Assembly (NCBI RefSeq): GCF_028502605.1
Contig: NC_079232.1
Location: 4,774,001 to 4,838,000 of the forward strand
Direction of reading: 5' to 3'
Origin: Trichoderma breve
Taxonomy: Eukaryota; Ascomycota; Sordariomycetes; Hypocreales; Hypocreaceae
Length of the DNA: 64,000 bases
Made by a program: the position numbers and the translations under genes. The notes under the pieces were generated by a model. The model saw only the letters and a list, made by a program, of their open reading frames with translations. It ran no database searches and had not been told where the DNA came from. Shown one piece after another: positions 1 through 10,437 of the stretch (position 1 is the stretch's first letter; the number at the start of each line of letters is the position of its first letter).

Positions 1-616
1 CACCGTGGGCTAAATGTACATGTTTTCTGTGCTCTTGAGATGACTTCTTCTGAATAACTTCAAGCTTTCGGGTAATATTTTACCCTTCCATTGCTCTAAT
101 ATTTGTCCTGCTATATGTCAGGAGGTGATAGTGCTCTCCTGTTGTCTATCTCTACTCTTCGTATACTCATACTGCGTAGAGATGTCTCCCGCCGTCTAAC
201 ACCATCTCTGTAAAGTTCATCCTAACAAGAACATCAATTCACCAGCGACAGGCGTCCAACCGGGCACTTCGCCCAGACACGGGGCACGGTGATTGTTCCA
301 CAGGCCTTGCATCCGGAACGCGGCGCCGATCGGGATCGAATCTGTGGGGATATCTGGGGTAAGCGGGTCTTGATCCGGAGTATCACAAGCAACAGCAATT
401 GGCCTTCGTCTGTTCATTGTCAAGGGACGAAACTCCCCGAGGCCCTCAAAGCCGTATTTGCTATTTGTCTAGCTGCATCTATGCCCACACACCCATGTGC
501 TATCGAATACAAAGGAAAAAAGAGCACTAATCGAAACAACGCAAGTCCCTGGCCAGCGGCGGTGATCTTTTTCGTCACGTCCTCGAAGCCCATCTATCAA
601 ACCATTATCATACAAA
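1..616. other. Non-coding left edge, 3' flank of the aminotransferase
   Basis: Nothing here could be supported as a gene. Short open frames exist on both strands but show no family resemblance. The segment nearest 616 is presumably the 3' UTR of the minus-strand aminotransferase. Confidence 0.5.
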
Positions 617-2389
617 TTACTGAGTCTCACCAACGACTTTTCGGATAGCCTGAGCCACATGGTCAATGTTGTTGGTATTTAACCCGGCCATGCTGATTCG
701 GCCGTTCTTGGTCATGTAGATGTGATATTCCTCGCGGAGCTTCAGAACTTGGGGTTCTGATAGGCCAGTAAAGCTGAACATGCCAATCTGGTCTGTGATG
801 TGGTTCCAGGTTCCTGGAGTCTCCAACTCTTCAAGCTTGGAACGGAGAGCTTTGCGCATGTCGATGATGCGGCCAGACATGGTCTTGAGGTTCTCCTCCC
901 ATTCAGCGAAGAGCTGGGCGTCATTCAGAACGGTGCTAGCGATTCTGGCGCCATACAAAGGAGGGTTGGAAATCTCTGATCGCTGCAGAATGGCAAGCTG
1001 AGATGCAATGCGGGTGATTGTAGTAGTGGCATCAGCGGCAGGAGCAGCCACAACGTGGAAGCAGCCAGCTCGCTCTCCATAAAGACCAAAGTTCTTGGCG
1101 AAGCTCTGGGCAACTACAAGCTCAAAGCCTTGCTCGACAAAGTAACGCACAGCGGCAGCATCGCGAGCAAGGTCGCCAGAGGCAAAACCCTGGTAGGCAC
1201 AGTCAAAGAAGGGGAAGTGCTTCTTCTCTCGGATAATGACGGCCAACTCCTTCCACTGATCAAGTGTTGGGTCGACGCCGGTTGGGTTGTGGGCACAGGG
1301 GTGGAGCAGGATGATGGAGCCTTCAGGAGCCGCCGAGATGGCAGCGGTCATGCCATCAAAGTCCAGCCCCCGGGTCTCCTTGCTGAAGTAAGGGTACTGG
1401 GCGACCTTGATGCCGACATTGGAAAAGATCTGATGGTGGTTTGCCCATGTGGGATTTGACACATAGACGGTCTGGCTGCCTTTGTAGAACTTGGCGAGGA
1501 ACAGAGCTCCCAAGTGAACGGCACCGGTTCCCGAGATGGTCTGCACAGACGTAGTGCGGCGCTCCGCGAGAGCGGGTGAATCGGCCCCGAGCATCAGCTC
1601 CGCAGCCTTGCTGGTGAAGCTCTCGATACCTGCGATCGGGGCATACTCGTGGTTCAGTTCGGGGTTGTTTCGGAGAATCTCATCAGCCTGTTGTATAAAG
1701 CAGTGGGTCAGCGATGCTGTGATGTATGAATATGTCTAGCAGCAAGTGGGCTGGACCAATAATTGGTGCGCCAATTGAGCTTATTATTGGCATCACAAGC
1801 TAGCTTGCATGCGTCGCATTCGCGGCGCCGAGCTCTCCAGATGGGACGCCAACAAAAAGAAGACACCGTACCTTTTTTACCACAGGAAGAACCCATGGCT
1901 TTGCATTGTTATCTCGGTAGGCGCCGATTCCCTGTAAGTAAGAATATCGTCAGTCATAGAGTTCATTAGACACGGTAGCTATTAGTCAAGCGATGGGATA
2001 TTTGTGGGTTCGCCGGCTCCGACGTCGCAACCATAAAGGATTGCGCCAGAGTCCTGTCACGGCTGCGACGGGAACGGTTGGAGAGGATGAGGACAGCAAG
2101 GACAAAAGGGGTTGGATGTGAAAACAGACGAAATAAAAACATTATCAACAACAAGCAGCTTGCGACATACCAGGTCGACCTTTAGAGGGCTGTTGTCAGC
2201 CTTGTAGGCGCGGGCCAGGCCAAAGAGGGGATCTTCAGGCGCCTGGGGCACCGTTTCTGCCGGGAAACTGGTGGTAGAAGCCATTGTGGGAGAGATGTGG
2301 CTCGCAATGTTGTTGATGCGGGCGAGAGAGGCGGACGGAGTTGATTGGGAACGAGATTGAGAGGACGATGATGATGATGGAGGAGCCAT
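617..2389 (-). CDS. aat2: Aspartate aminotransferase (cytosolic/AAT2-like, PLP fold type I)
   Basis: Transfers the amino group between aspartate/2-oxoglutarate and oxaloacetate/glutamate, with pyridoxal phosphate as cofactor. Exons on the minus strand are 2389-2171, 1931-1872 and 1687-617 (449 codons plus stop). Family hallmarks are visible: GIGAYRDNNAKPW near the N-terminus, the ISGTGAVHLGA loop, the HPCAHNPTGVDPT segment, DCAYQGFASGDL, and QSFAKNFGLYGERAG, which holds the PLP lysine. The C-terminus (GRISMAGLNTNNIDHVAQAI) is also typical. The model from the ATG at 2284 gives 414 residues, the usual length for the cytosolic enzyme. The in-frame ATG at 2389 also sits in a strong context (CCACCATGG) and adds 35 Ser/Arg-rich residues. 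Either start may be used; a longer form could be targeted to mitochondria (inference). Confidence 0.93.
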
Positions 2390-4166
2390 GGTGGGATGTG
2401 ATGGTGGGATGTCGTTCTGTAAATAAATGGGCTGCTCCTGTCCTGTAATCCCTATACCAGTAGCAGTACGGAGCACCAGGTAATACAGGCGCGACGCAGT
2501 GGTCTGATGGTGGGGTTGACGGCTAAATTCGCGGGGGAAGGAGTGGCGGCCTAGGCTGTCGCTGCGCCTTGGACAGGGCCTGGAGAGAGGCCTGGAGAAC
2601 CCGCTACGTGCGATTCGACGCCTGGAAGGCCCGCCTATGCACGTCACCAGACCTAGACCAGAGTTGAGTTTTTGAGGGCCACGGGATCCAATGCGTGCTG
2701 CACGGAGGCAAACGGGGTCCAAAAGCTGGAGACAGCGGGACTGGAAGCTGACTGGAGCTTGTTTTCTTATCAGGGGCGTTGTTCCCCTGGGCTGTATGAT
2801 AGGATAGGGCAGCTGAAGTCAATATCGACAACTTGCGACTCGTAACTTCAAGCAGCTACCAGGTATCTCGACGTCGTATCTATGGGGTTCCTTGGGCAGT
2901 GATGCAGTCAGCGAACCTATTCTGTTTCTGCCTAGTTGGCAGTCCATATGATTATGCTCCTTGAAACCCTGAATCCGGCGCAACGGAGCGGGTGATGGGA
3001 AGCGGTGGACTGTTTGTTATGCAGAGGCAGACATCCATACCTTGATGCTGGACGGAGCTAGTATTGAAAACGGCCAGACGGTCAAAAGGCTCGGGCCAGA
3101 GTGACGACAAATACTCCGTAAAAAGTCCGTGCAAGAAGGAAACAATTTGCTACTTGTAATGTTTTCGGAACAAACAGGCCAGTACGAGTAAAAGATTCAT
3201 GCATATCGGGGCTGTCCAGCCGCTTTTATCTGTCGCCGTGCCATGTGCGCTGGAGCTTTGGCCGAGGCCCCCGTCGGCTCGCACGGGCAGCAGAGCCGAC
3301 TGCTAGTACGGAGTAGACACGGGGTACTAAAATAGAGCTCCCCGTAGACGGTACCAACAAATTGGCAGAGCAATTCGGGCGTTGGTGCGTACAAATACCT
3401 AAGGGGCGCTGCCGAAGTAAGATCGGTACCTGCAGGTACGCGTTGGTGCGAGCTGATGACCAACGGTCTCTATCATGAGACCTCTCTTATTTATTATCTC
3501 ATTTGCCTCCATCAGTTGCTTCATACACTGCCGTCATTCTTGTACGCGTATGTCCTCTGTAACGGTGGTATAATTTACTCTTCGTCTCAGGTGGTCTTTT
3601 ATGACGCAAACAAATTTCCATCAGCAACTCGTCATGGCGATCCGCCGATACAACCCGATCCTTACACATTATAGTACGAGGACGGAGCAGTCTAATAAAG
3701 TGCAGCATCTGAGAAGTTGTCCAAGCCGGTGCTTTTTCGAACCCCAGGTTTAAAAACGGCATAACCCAACCCGATTGGATACACCCAATGCAAGCCACGG
3801 ATCCTTGGAGTTTCCCCTTTTCTTCGGATGACACATAATTATGGTTACCAATACCTTCTACGACATTGGCTCTCTTGGCTTTGTTGATTGAGAGTCAGGT
3901 ACCAGGCGTGTAAATGGGGCCCAAAGCCTCGTGAACAGAAAAAAAGCACCTCAGGGACTGACTCCCCGCAGAAAAGCGGCTCGTGCTTGGTCCCCCGTAT
4001 TTTTCACATGCCGCCGTCTGTCCCCTAGCGACGCAGCCCCATGGGCCTTTGAGTAATAGTACAGTTATGGAGGCAACATTTCACAGTGCAAAATAATATC
4101 GAATTTATTGCAATGCCCTCGCGCAATCCAGTTGTCAATGTAAGTCATCGCTGGCGAACGTCTAAA
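2390..4166. other. Intergenic: aminotransferase upstream region and UFE1 3' flank
   Basis: No gene is supported. The aminotransferase reading frame stays open upstream to about 2722 but without family similarity. The spacer holds two exact copies of the dispersed 9-mer (TACTCCGTA at 3112-3120, TACGGAGTA at 3307-3315) and one TACGAGTA (3183-3190). Confidence 0.5.
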
Positions 4167-5366
4167 CTATATAATCAAATCCCAGAGAATCAGGAATGCA
4201 CATAGGCCGCTTGCCGCAAAAAAAGTATATCGTGCCGTGCTTGGCCGTTGTGTAGCTTTCTTGAGCTGTTTGTTACCGCCGCCAACATTATCCGCCATCG
4301 AGACTGAGTCTGCTACGAGCAGCTCAATGTTTTCAGATTGCGCTGACAGGTTGTTCACTAGAAGCGTTTGAAGCTCAGAAATCTCCAACAAAGACCTCTC
4401 GGCGGTTCTGTGACAGATCGATGTCAGTAATTCCAAATGCGCCTGAAGGGTAGACAAAGCCCAAGTGTTCTTGACCTACCTCACTTTATCCAATGTGCTT
4501 TCGTAGTGCTCCATCATACTTTGGTTGCCCTCCTCAAACATCTGAACCTGTTCTTGTGTTAAGCCCTCTGTAGCTGGAACAGAGTACTCATCCGTTCCAG
4601 AAGGGAAAGCGTCGCCTGACGGCTGCTGGTGTGATCTGTGAGTGGTTGGGACAAATTCTGCCAGGTCCCCTACCGGCAGCATGCTACGGCTCTTTTCTAA
4701 CTCTCTGCGCAACCGAGTCTCCATCATGTCTTGCTGCGTTCGACAAACTAGCTCCAGTCGCTGTCGTAGAAACCACAGCACGCCGTCTCGATAGCCTCCC
4801 AGCTGCAAAGCCTGCCCTTCGGCCGCGGCATGTTCTGCAGACTTGCTGCTAGCAATGCCGCCGGATGCCCACGAGCCGAGAGCGCCCAGCCCCTTTGTGT
4901 AATTTTTGCGGATAATGGCTGATTCGGTCTCTCGACGAAGCTGTTCCGCTTCGTCTAGCGATCGTATGCTTGCATTAAGCTCTCGTATCATCTGCTTTGC
5001 ATTGGCGTCGACCTCTTCTCGCTCGCGATCGGATAATATCCGTGGCTGGTTCTGGGCAAATCGAGCCTGTGCTCGGCGGGGTTGCGCCGTGGAGAGATAC
5101 GCTTGCCGTACATCTTGAAGCTGTTGGTGTAGGCTTGTTATGTGTGAGTTCTGGATGCGAAAACAATTAGAAATGACTCTCAAAATTGCATATGCTTTGC
5201 TTGCGTTGATTATACTAACGATTCGGTATGCTTCTTTGAGGAAGCTGTCAATATCGTCCAGCGAGACCTTCTTGACAACCGGCGGCGCGTGGTGCTGCTG
5301 AAGCAGTTCGTTGAACTGCGCTGTGATATCCACAGCTGTTGATATTTGTAAACTTGAGCCATCCAT
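4167..5366 (-). CDS. ufe1: ER t-SNARE, syntaxin-18/Ufe1 family
   Basis: Predicted Qa-SNARE of the endoplasmic reticulum, acting in Golgi-to-ER retrograde fusion. Exons are 5366-5220, 5150-4480 and 4407-4167 (352 residues). The first intron (69 nt, GTTAGT...CAG) has a length divisible by three and no stop, so the frame reads straight through it. The second is 72 nt. The N-terminus has the short syntaxin-18-type start (AVDITAQFNELLQ). A helical N-terminal region follows, then a C-terminal SNARE heptad segment (ISELQTLLVNNLSAQSENIE) and a single C-terminal membrane anchor (YTFFAASGLCAFLILWDLII) with almost no lumenal tail, as expected for a tail-anchored protein. The calling rests on this architecture and remembered family similarity; another syntaxin class is less likely because of the N-terminal motif. 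Confidence 0.85.
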
Positions 5367-6887
5367 GTTGTGGAAAGTTATTTGGCAATATTCAATCGCG
5401 CTGGAGAGAGCCGTCGCTAAAGCTGTTCCATCTGGACGTCATCCAGATCGTCAATTTGGAGCTACGTATCGTGTAAGCTTTGGCGCAATGATGTGCTTAG
5501 TCATCATCGAATCCACTCAACGTGGCACACCCAAACTGAACGATTTACTTTGCAGATTTTGTACGACCTACGGCTGAATGCTTTCACCCAATATTGTTAG
5601 TTTCTTTAATTAATTGGAAATGGATCCACAGAAATCCATGGCCCGGACTATTTCCGCCAATATTCGACATCAACTTGCTGCTCTACGATTCATGGGGTAG
5701 CCATATTGCTGCAAGTGCTGAGCAAAATATCCGACCAATATCGGCCATTGACCATGTCCGCTCAAATCTCACATGCGGCCTTCAGGGACTACTAATTATG
5801 AGTGCTCGTGATGTGTCAATGCAAAAGCAGGGGGGGGAGGCTGCAGATTCGCGTCTTATACATTTCCTAATGAAGATAATCCTCCCCTGATGCTTTAGCA
5901 CGAGCTTCAATTACCGCTTCCAAGATCGGGCTTCTCAAACACTGAGACAGAAGAAGCCAATCAGCGACGCTATTCCTCCAAGAGCCTACCAACAGTTCTG
6001 ATCGCCGAGTATTGCCCCGTGTTTCTTGGAGCAGAGTTGATGTATATTACTACCGGAAGCAAAGTGATGAGATAGACATCCAAGGAGACAGACAGGCGAT
6101 GACTGAGCCGAATCTTTTGATGACACTCAGCTCGGCTCAACGTTTCCACTTCAAAACCATTGACGTTGGATGCGGAAAATCATGATGCGCCACCGGAGAA
6201 TATCGACGCTAATGCCAAAGCAACATTGAGTTGCGTGTGGGCGGGAGCTAACGGCTACACAACTCTGTGATTCGTGGATGGGAAAGATATCATGGGTTTT
6301 TCTTTTTCGTTCGGACGTCGACCGAGGAGGAAGGGGCGTGCCGGCGCGATGCTAATGGCAGGGGAATTTTTTTTCTCGCCTCTCCCTTACTGATTATTCC
6401 CGGACCCTACAAGTCTTATGTGTATTAAAAGCAAAGACTAAATATTACTGTCTTCGGTCTTAGTATCAAGCGACGTGGACGACGGCATCATCTCTCGGCA
6501 GTCAAATGCCATGGTTCCCCGGAATGCTTGGAACTTGATTTTGCTTCCTTCCATCGTATCTGCGATGCAGGGCGTCTGAATCCCTGACGGAATAATTGCC
6601 CCGATTCGAGCCAAGAGTCTCTGCGGCCCTGGATCAGACGAGAGCCGAGGGAGACACCGGCTTTTCGGGGGCAGATAACGGGCATCGACCGAATCTGTGG
6701 GGAAACCGAAGTTCGATCGTCCACAGCCAAGTGTCTCCGCTGCTACCCTACCGATCTGAAGCTGAAAGCATCTCCTCTTTCTCCTCCACCTTTCTCTCCC
6801 TTCTCGAATCCTTCATCTTCATCATCCTATCTCGCCGCCTCGTCCATCTTGCCCAGTTGGCATCGTGGCCAATGCGAATGCGTCGCC
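5367..6887. other. Divergent intergenic region, UFE1 / MFS exporter
   Basis: No gene is supported. The last 150 bases before 6888 are CT-rich, typical of a fungal transcription-start region. Several GTGGGG/CGGGGG words (for example 6697-6702) fit the loose carbon-catabolite-repressor consensus SYGGRG, but such words are common and no regulation is claimed. Confidence 0.4.
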
Positions 6888-8558
6888 ATGAAGCAAGATG
6901 AAACGACACAGCCCGTCGACAAAGAGACATGCGAGAGCATCTCACCGGTTGAAGGAGAATCTGACATTGAACCACTCGGGGATCAGAAGATTATCCGGAA
7001 TCCGCCTACTGAACTCGAGGATCATACCAACGCAGAGCTGCCAACATGTCAAAACCAGGGAGAGAGCCTTTTCAACGATGTCGAGCTGGGGACCATACAC
7101 ACAACCAACGAGCCCTACAGCATCTTTTCTCGCCGCATGAAGATATGGATCACCATCATGGCAACCGTGGCCAGTGTTGTCTCTCCTATGACAGCACACA
7201 TCTACTTTCCAGCACTGGATGCTATAGCCGAAGAGCTCAACGTCTCCATTTCGCTCATTAACTTCACCCTGACATCCTACATGATCTTCCAGGGCATCGC
7301 GCCAACGATCTTTGGTGATTTCGGCGACATGGCCGGCCGTCGACCCGCTTTTATCGTGGCCTTCATCATCTACCTGTTTGCCAACATTGGCCTCGCCTTG
7401 CAACGCGACTACGCCGCCCTCCTTGTATTACGATGCCTCCAGTCAGCAGGAAGCAGTGGGACCCTTGCTCTTTCATATGCCGTTGTTGCGGACATCACGC
7501 CAACCGCCGAGAGGGGGAAGTATATGGGCTTTGTCAGTGTTGGAATCAACATTGGGCCGGCTATTGGTCCAGTGATAGGGGGGTTGTTGAGTCAATACCT
7601 TGGATGGCCATCCATTTTTTGGTTCTGCGCCATCTTTGTTGCCGTATGGCTGGTTCCATGGGTTGCCACGGTTCCCGAAATGTGTCGAAATGTTGTCGGA
7701 AATGGTACAATTCCACCCCAATCATGGAACATCACTTTGGTTGAGTTTCTGAAGAGAAGGAAATCGGGCGAGGAACGAGAGCCTGGGCCCAAGAGAAAGA
7801 TGCGGTTTCCCAATCCCTTGGGCACTTTGCTCATTACTTTCGACAAGCAGATGAGCCAGATTCTGCTCATTGCAGCCATTATCTACTGCAACTTTATCCT
7901 CGTTGCGGCTACCCTGTCGACGCTATTCACAGAAATCTATAACTACAACGAACTAGAGGTCGGGCTGTGTTTCTTGCCGTACGGCCTCGGATGCTGCTTG
8001 ACAGTTGTTCTGCAAGGATACGTCGTGGACTGGAACTACCGCCGCATCGCAAAGAAGCTGGGAGTCGACGCGAGCCATGGGCGGCGAAACGAAATCGGCG
8101 ACTTTCCAATAGAATCTGCTCGCATTCAACCCATCTATCCTTCTTTATTAGCAGGCGCCGCTGCTGTTATTGGTTATGGCTGGGCTTTGCAAGCGGAGAC
8201 GAGCGTGGCCGTGCCCCTCGTCCTTATATTCCTTATCGGCATGCTAGTCCCAAGCACATTTAGCATTCTCAACACCCTTATTGTTGATTTATATCCTGGC
8301 TCACCAGCTACGGCTGCAGCGGCCAACAATCTCGTCCGCTGTTTGTTTGGAGCGGGGGCCACTGCCGTTGTGGATTACATGATTGACGCCATGGGCCGAG
8401 GCTGGTGCTTTACGTTCCTAGCACTACTCATGGTAGCATGCCTGCCTTGGCTTAGATTCATTGAGAAGCGAGGCCCTCGTTGGAGGGCTGAAAAGTTGAA
8501 GAGGAAAAACAGCACTGACAGCGAGCAAGCAGAGTCGAGGCCGACAGAGACGAGATAA
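6888..8558 (+). CDS. MFS drug:H+ antiporter (DHA1, QDR/DTR-like)
   Basis: Intronless gene, 556 residues. The open frame extends upstream only to a TTG, so the ATG at 6888 is taken as start. About 85 hydrophilic N-terminal residues precede the first membrane helix (MKIWITIMATVASVVSPMTA). MFS motif A is present after TM2 as GDFGDMAGRRPAF, and the DHA1 antiporter motif C in TM5 as GPAIGPVIGG. The spacing fits 12 transmembrane helices with a long central loop rich in Lys/Arg (FLKRRKSGEEREPGPKRKMR) and a charged C-terminal tail. Family members export drugs, polyamines or organic acids; the substrate cannot be told from sequence. No biosynthetic genes are adjacent, so this is not obviously a cluster exporter. 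Confidence 0.88.
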   Translation: MKQDETTQPVDKETCESISPVEGESDIEPLGDQKIIRNPPTELEDHTNAELPTCQNQGESLFNDVELGTIHTTNEPYSIFSRRMKIWITIMATVASVVSPMTAHIYFPALDAIAEELNVSISLINFTLTSYMIFQGIAPTIFGDFGDMAGRRPAFIVAFIIYLFANIGLALQRDYAALLVLRCLQSAGSSGTLALSYAVVADITPTAERGKYMGFVSVGINIGPAIGPVIGGLLSQYLGWPSIFWFCAIFVAVWLVPWVATVPEMCRNVVGNGTIPPQSWNITLVEFLKRRKSGEEREPGPKRKMRFPNPLGTLLITFDKQMSQILLIAAIIYCNFILVAATLSTLFTEIYNYNELEVGLCFLPYGLGCCLTVVLQGYVVDWNYRRIAKKLGVDASHGRRNEIGDFPIESARIQPIYPSLLAGAAAVIGYGWALQAETSVAVPLVLIFLIGMLVPSTFSILNTLIVDLYPGSPATAAAANNLVRCLFGAGATAVVDYMIDAMGRGWCFTFLALLMVACLPWLRFIEKRGPRWRAEKLKRKNSTDSEQAESRPTETR

Positions 8559-8782
8559 GGTGATGATGTCCTTTATGATGGCATGAGATTTGTTTTATTT
8601 TTATTTTTTTTTTTAACTTTTTCCTCATATATACACCTGGTTCAAGAATAGCGTTGCATCGCATTTTGGAATCTGCATGGCAGTGGCGTTGGTAACTGGA
8701 CGGCTGATCCGTCCATAGCATAATGTACCTTACTCATGAAAGTCGTCATTACTATACTATTAATTTTCATTGTTTCTCTTCT

Positions 8783-9488
8783 TTATAGAGCTAGAATTGC
8801 GTGCTCTACAGGTTCTCTCAAATTCTCCCACATCAACCAGTCAGATCGTGTCGTCCTAGCATCAAGTCAGTAAATAACAATGATAGAGAAAGAGTCCCAT
8901 GACTATGGTTCTATTGCGAGAGGATTCAACGTACGGTAATAGGCCCATTGAGTTGATTTTCCAAATACCCACGGCTAGTGCCAGGAACTGCATCGCCACG
9001 TAAACAGCCTTTGTCTGCAAGATCTGGCCCGAGTTGCTGTCGGTCTGGAAGCGCTCAAAGGCCTGGTTCGTGGACATTAGGCCGACGATGGGGTTCTTGA
9101 AAGCCATGAACACCATCATTATGCTAAAGATTTGCAGCGAGTTGCCCGACATGTACATCATGATGGCGGTCATGGGGAGGCCCTTGACAGGCGCGAGGGC
9201 GACTTCCCAGGCCTTTTTGAGCTTGAGCGTGTCTCTCTCTTCGGCTGAGGGAGGCTTCCGGGGCTGTGTCTTGACGTCTTTTCCTTTCTGGAGAGAGGGC
9301 TTAGTGTTAGCTTTGATACAAGTTTTCTTGTTTTAGCAGTTCTGCTGAGATTGACGAACCTTGGGGGCGCTGGGCGCTCCAGAGAAGCCTGGAGGATCGA
9401 TGATGCCGTTGACTTTGGACTTTGCGGCGGGAGGGGAGTTGAGCTGGGCGACCCAGTAGGGCACCGCGGGGTCCTGGTTGGAGGCCAT
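8783..9488 (-). CDS. emc4: ER membrane protein complex subunit 4 (EMC4)
   Basis: Subunit of the ER membrane protein insertase EMC. Exons are 9488-9360, 9287-8935 and 8855-8783 (184 residues). The N-terminal cytosolic part contains PPGFSGAPSAPKKGK. It is followed by the conserved AWEVALAPVKGLPMTAIMMYMSGN segment, a second hydrophobic stretch (QTKAVYVAMQFLALAVGIWK) and the C-terminal hallmark GLLPTTRSDWLMWE. That last motif is only restored when the 79-nt second intron (donor GTACGT at 8934, acceptor CTAG at 8856) is removed, which supports the model. It lies divergent to beta-adaptin with about 950 bases between the starts. Confidence 0.92.
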
Positions 9489-10437
9489 GTCTGCGAGTGG
9501 AATTGCTGGACTGCCTGATATTTTATTGCCTTGATTGAGGTTCGTTCTTTTCGCCTCGGTTCGCTGCGATCGATGTTGCGAAAGGCTGGAATGGCCTGGA
9601 GCTGTCGATGATGCTTTGTGTCACTGCACTGCTGTTCTGTCCGAAAGCACCACTAGCTAATGGTGGGTCGCCAAGCCCACAGCACCTGTAATTAGCTGTA
9701 GCAGCTGCGGTCCATCTTATCGATAGCCCCGGCCGCCCAAATGCATGGCCCATTCAGAGCCTTGCCTGCATACCGACCCTGCCGGCGCGCGCTTCCTCCT
9801 TTTCTTTTCCCATCACTGCCTTCGCGACCTTTGAGCCGCAAAAGAGAGTGAAGATTTCCGTCTTCTCGCGCCCACAGAACCGACCCGAAGCCTCTCAAGC
9901 CCCTCGACCTCCAATTATCCCGGAGCCCCACGATCCGCGACTCCTCGGACGACCCTGCGGCGAGCCGAAGCGGCAGCAAAGAACGGGCGCGTGTCGGCAC
10001 CGATTGGTCAGCTCGCTTCTTCTGCGATAACCGTTCCGTTCACGACATAGTACATGCGACGGTGTGAATTCGCCGATAAACCTCGACGGCTGGGCCCTCC
10101 TGCAAAACATTTTGTGACATTCCGTCTCGTGTGATTTGAGCAGTTAGTGGGTTGGTGTGAGTGCGAGTGTGCATTACATACGCCACCCCGTTTCACAATT
10201 AGGCGGTTTAGCCAGCACATCGAACAAGGCTCTATCGAACGGAGGCTGTAGCTAGGGGGGGGTCTGCCGCCAACTACGCTGCTGCTGTGTGTTTGGAGCT
10301 TTTTTATCAAGGGGTGCCAACGGCGCGTGACGACACTCGGTTACGGAGCAACTATCCCAAGAAACCAGACCAGACCAGGCTGCGTTGCATCGATTCTGCG
10401 GGGGAGGAGGAAGTAATTGTTAGTAGCTGTCGACACC
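9489..10437. promoter_or_regulatory. Shared upstream region EMC4 / beta-adaptin
   Basis: Divergent intergenic DNA of 949 bases between two ATGs. No coding region is supported and no specific binding site is recognised with confidence. It is likely to hold both promoters and the leader of the adaptin gene. Confidence 0.4.

Noticed and set aside
346..6705. Shared 14-mer (cgaatctgtgggga) at about 338-352 and 6690-6704
   Set aside because: The match does not extend into the flanks, so it is probably chance and not a repeat pair.
6849..6887. Longer N-terminus for the MFS exporter
   Set aside because: The extra 13 codons start at TTG; the first ATG in frame is 6888.
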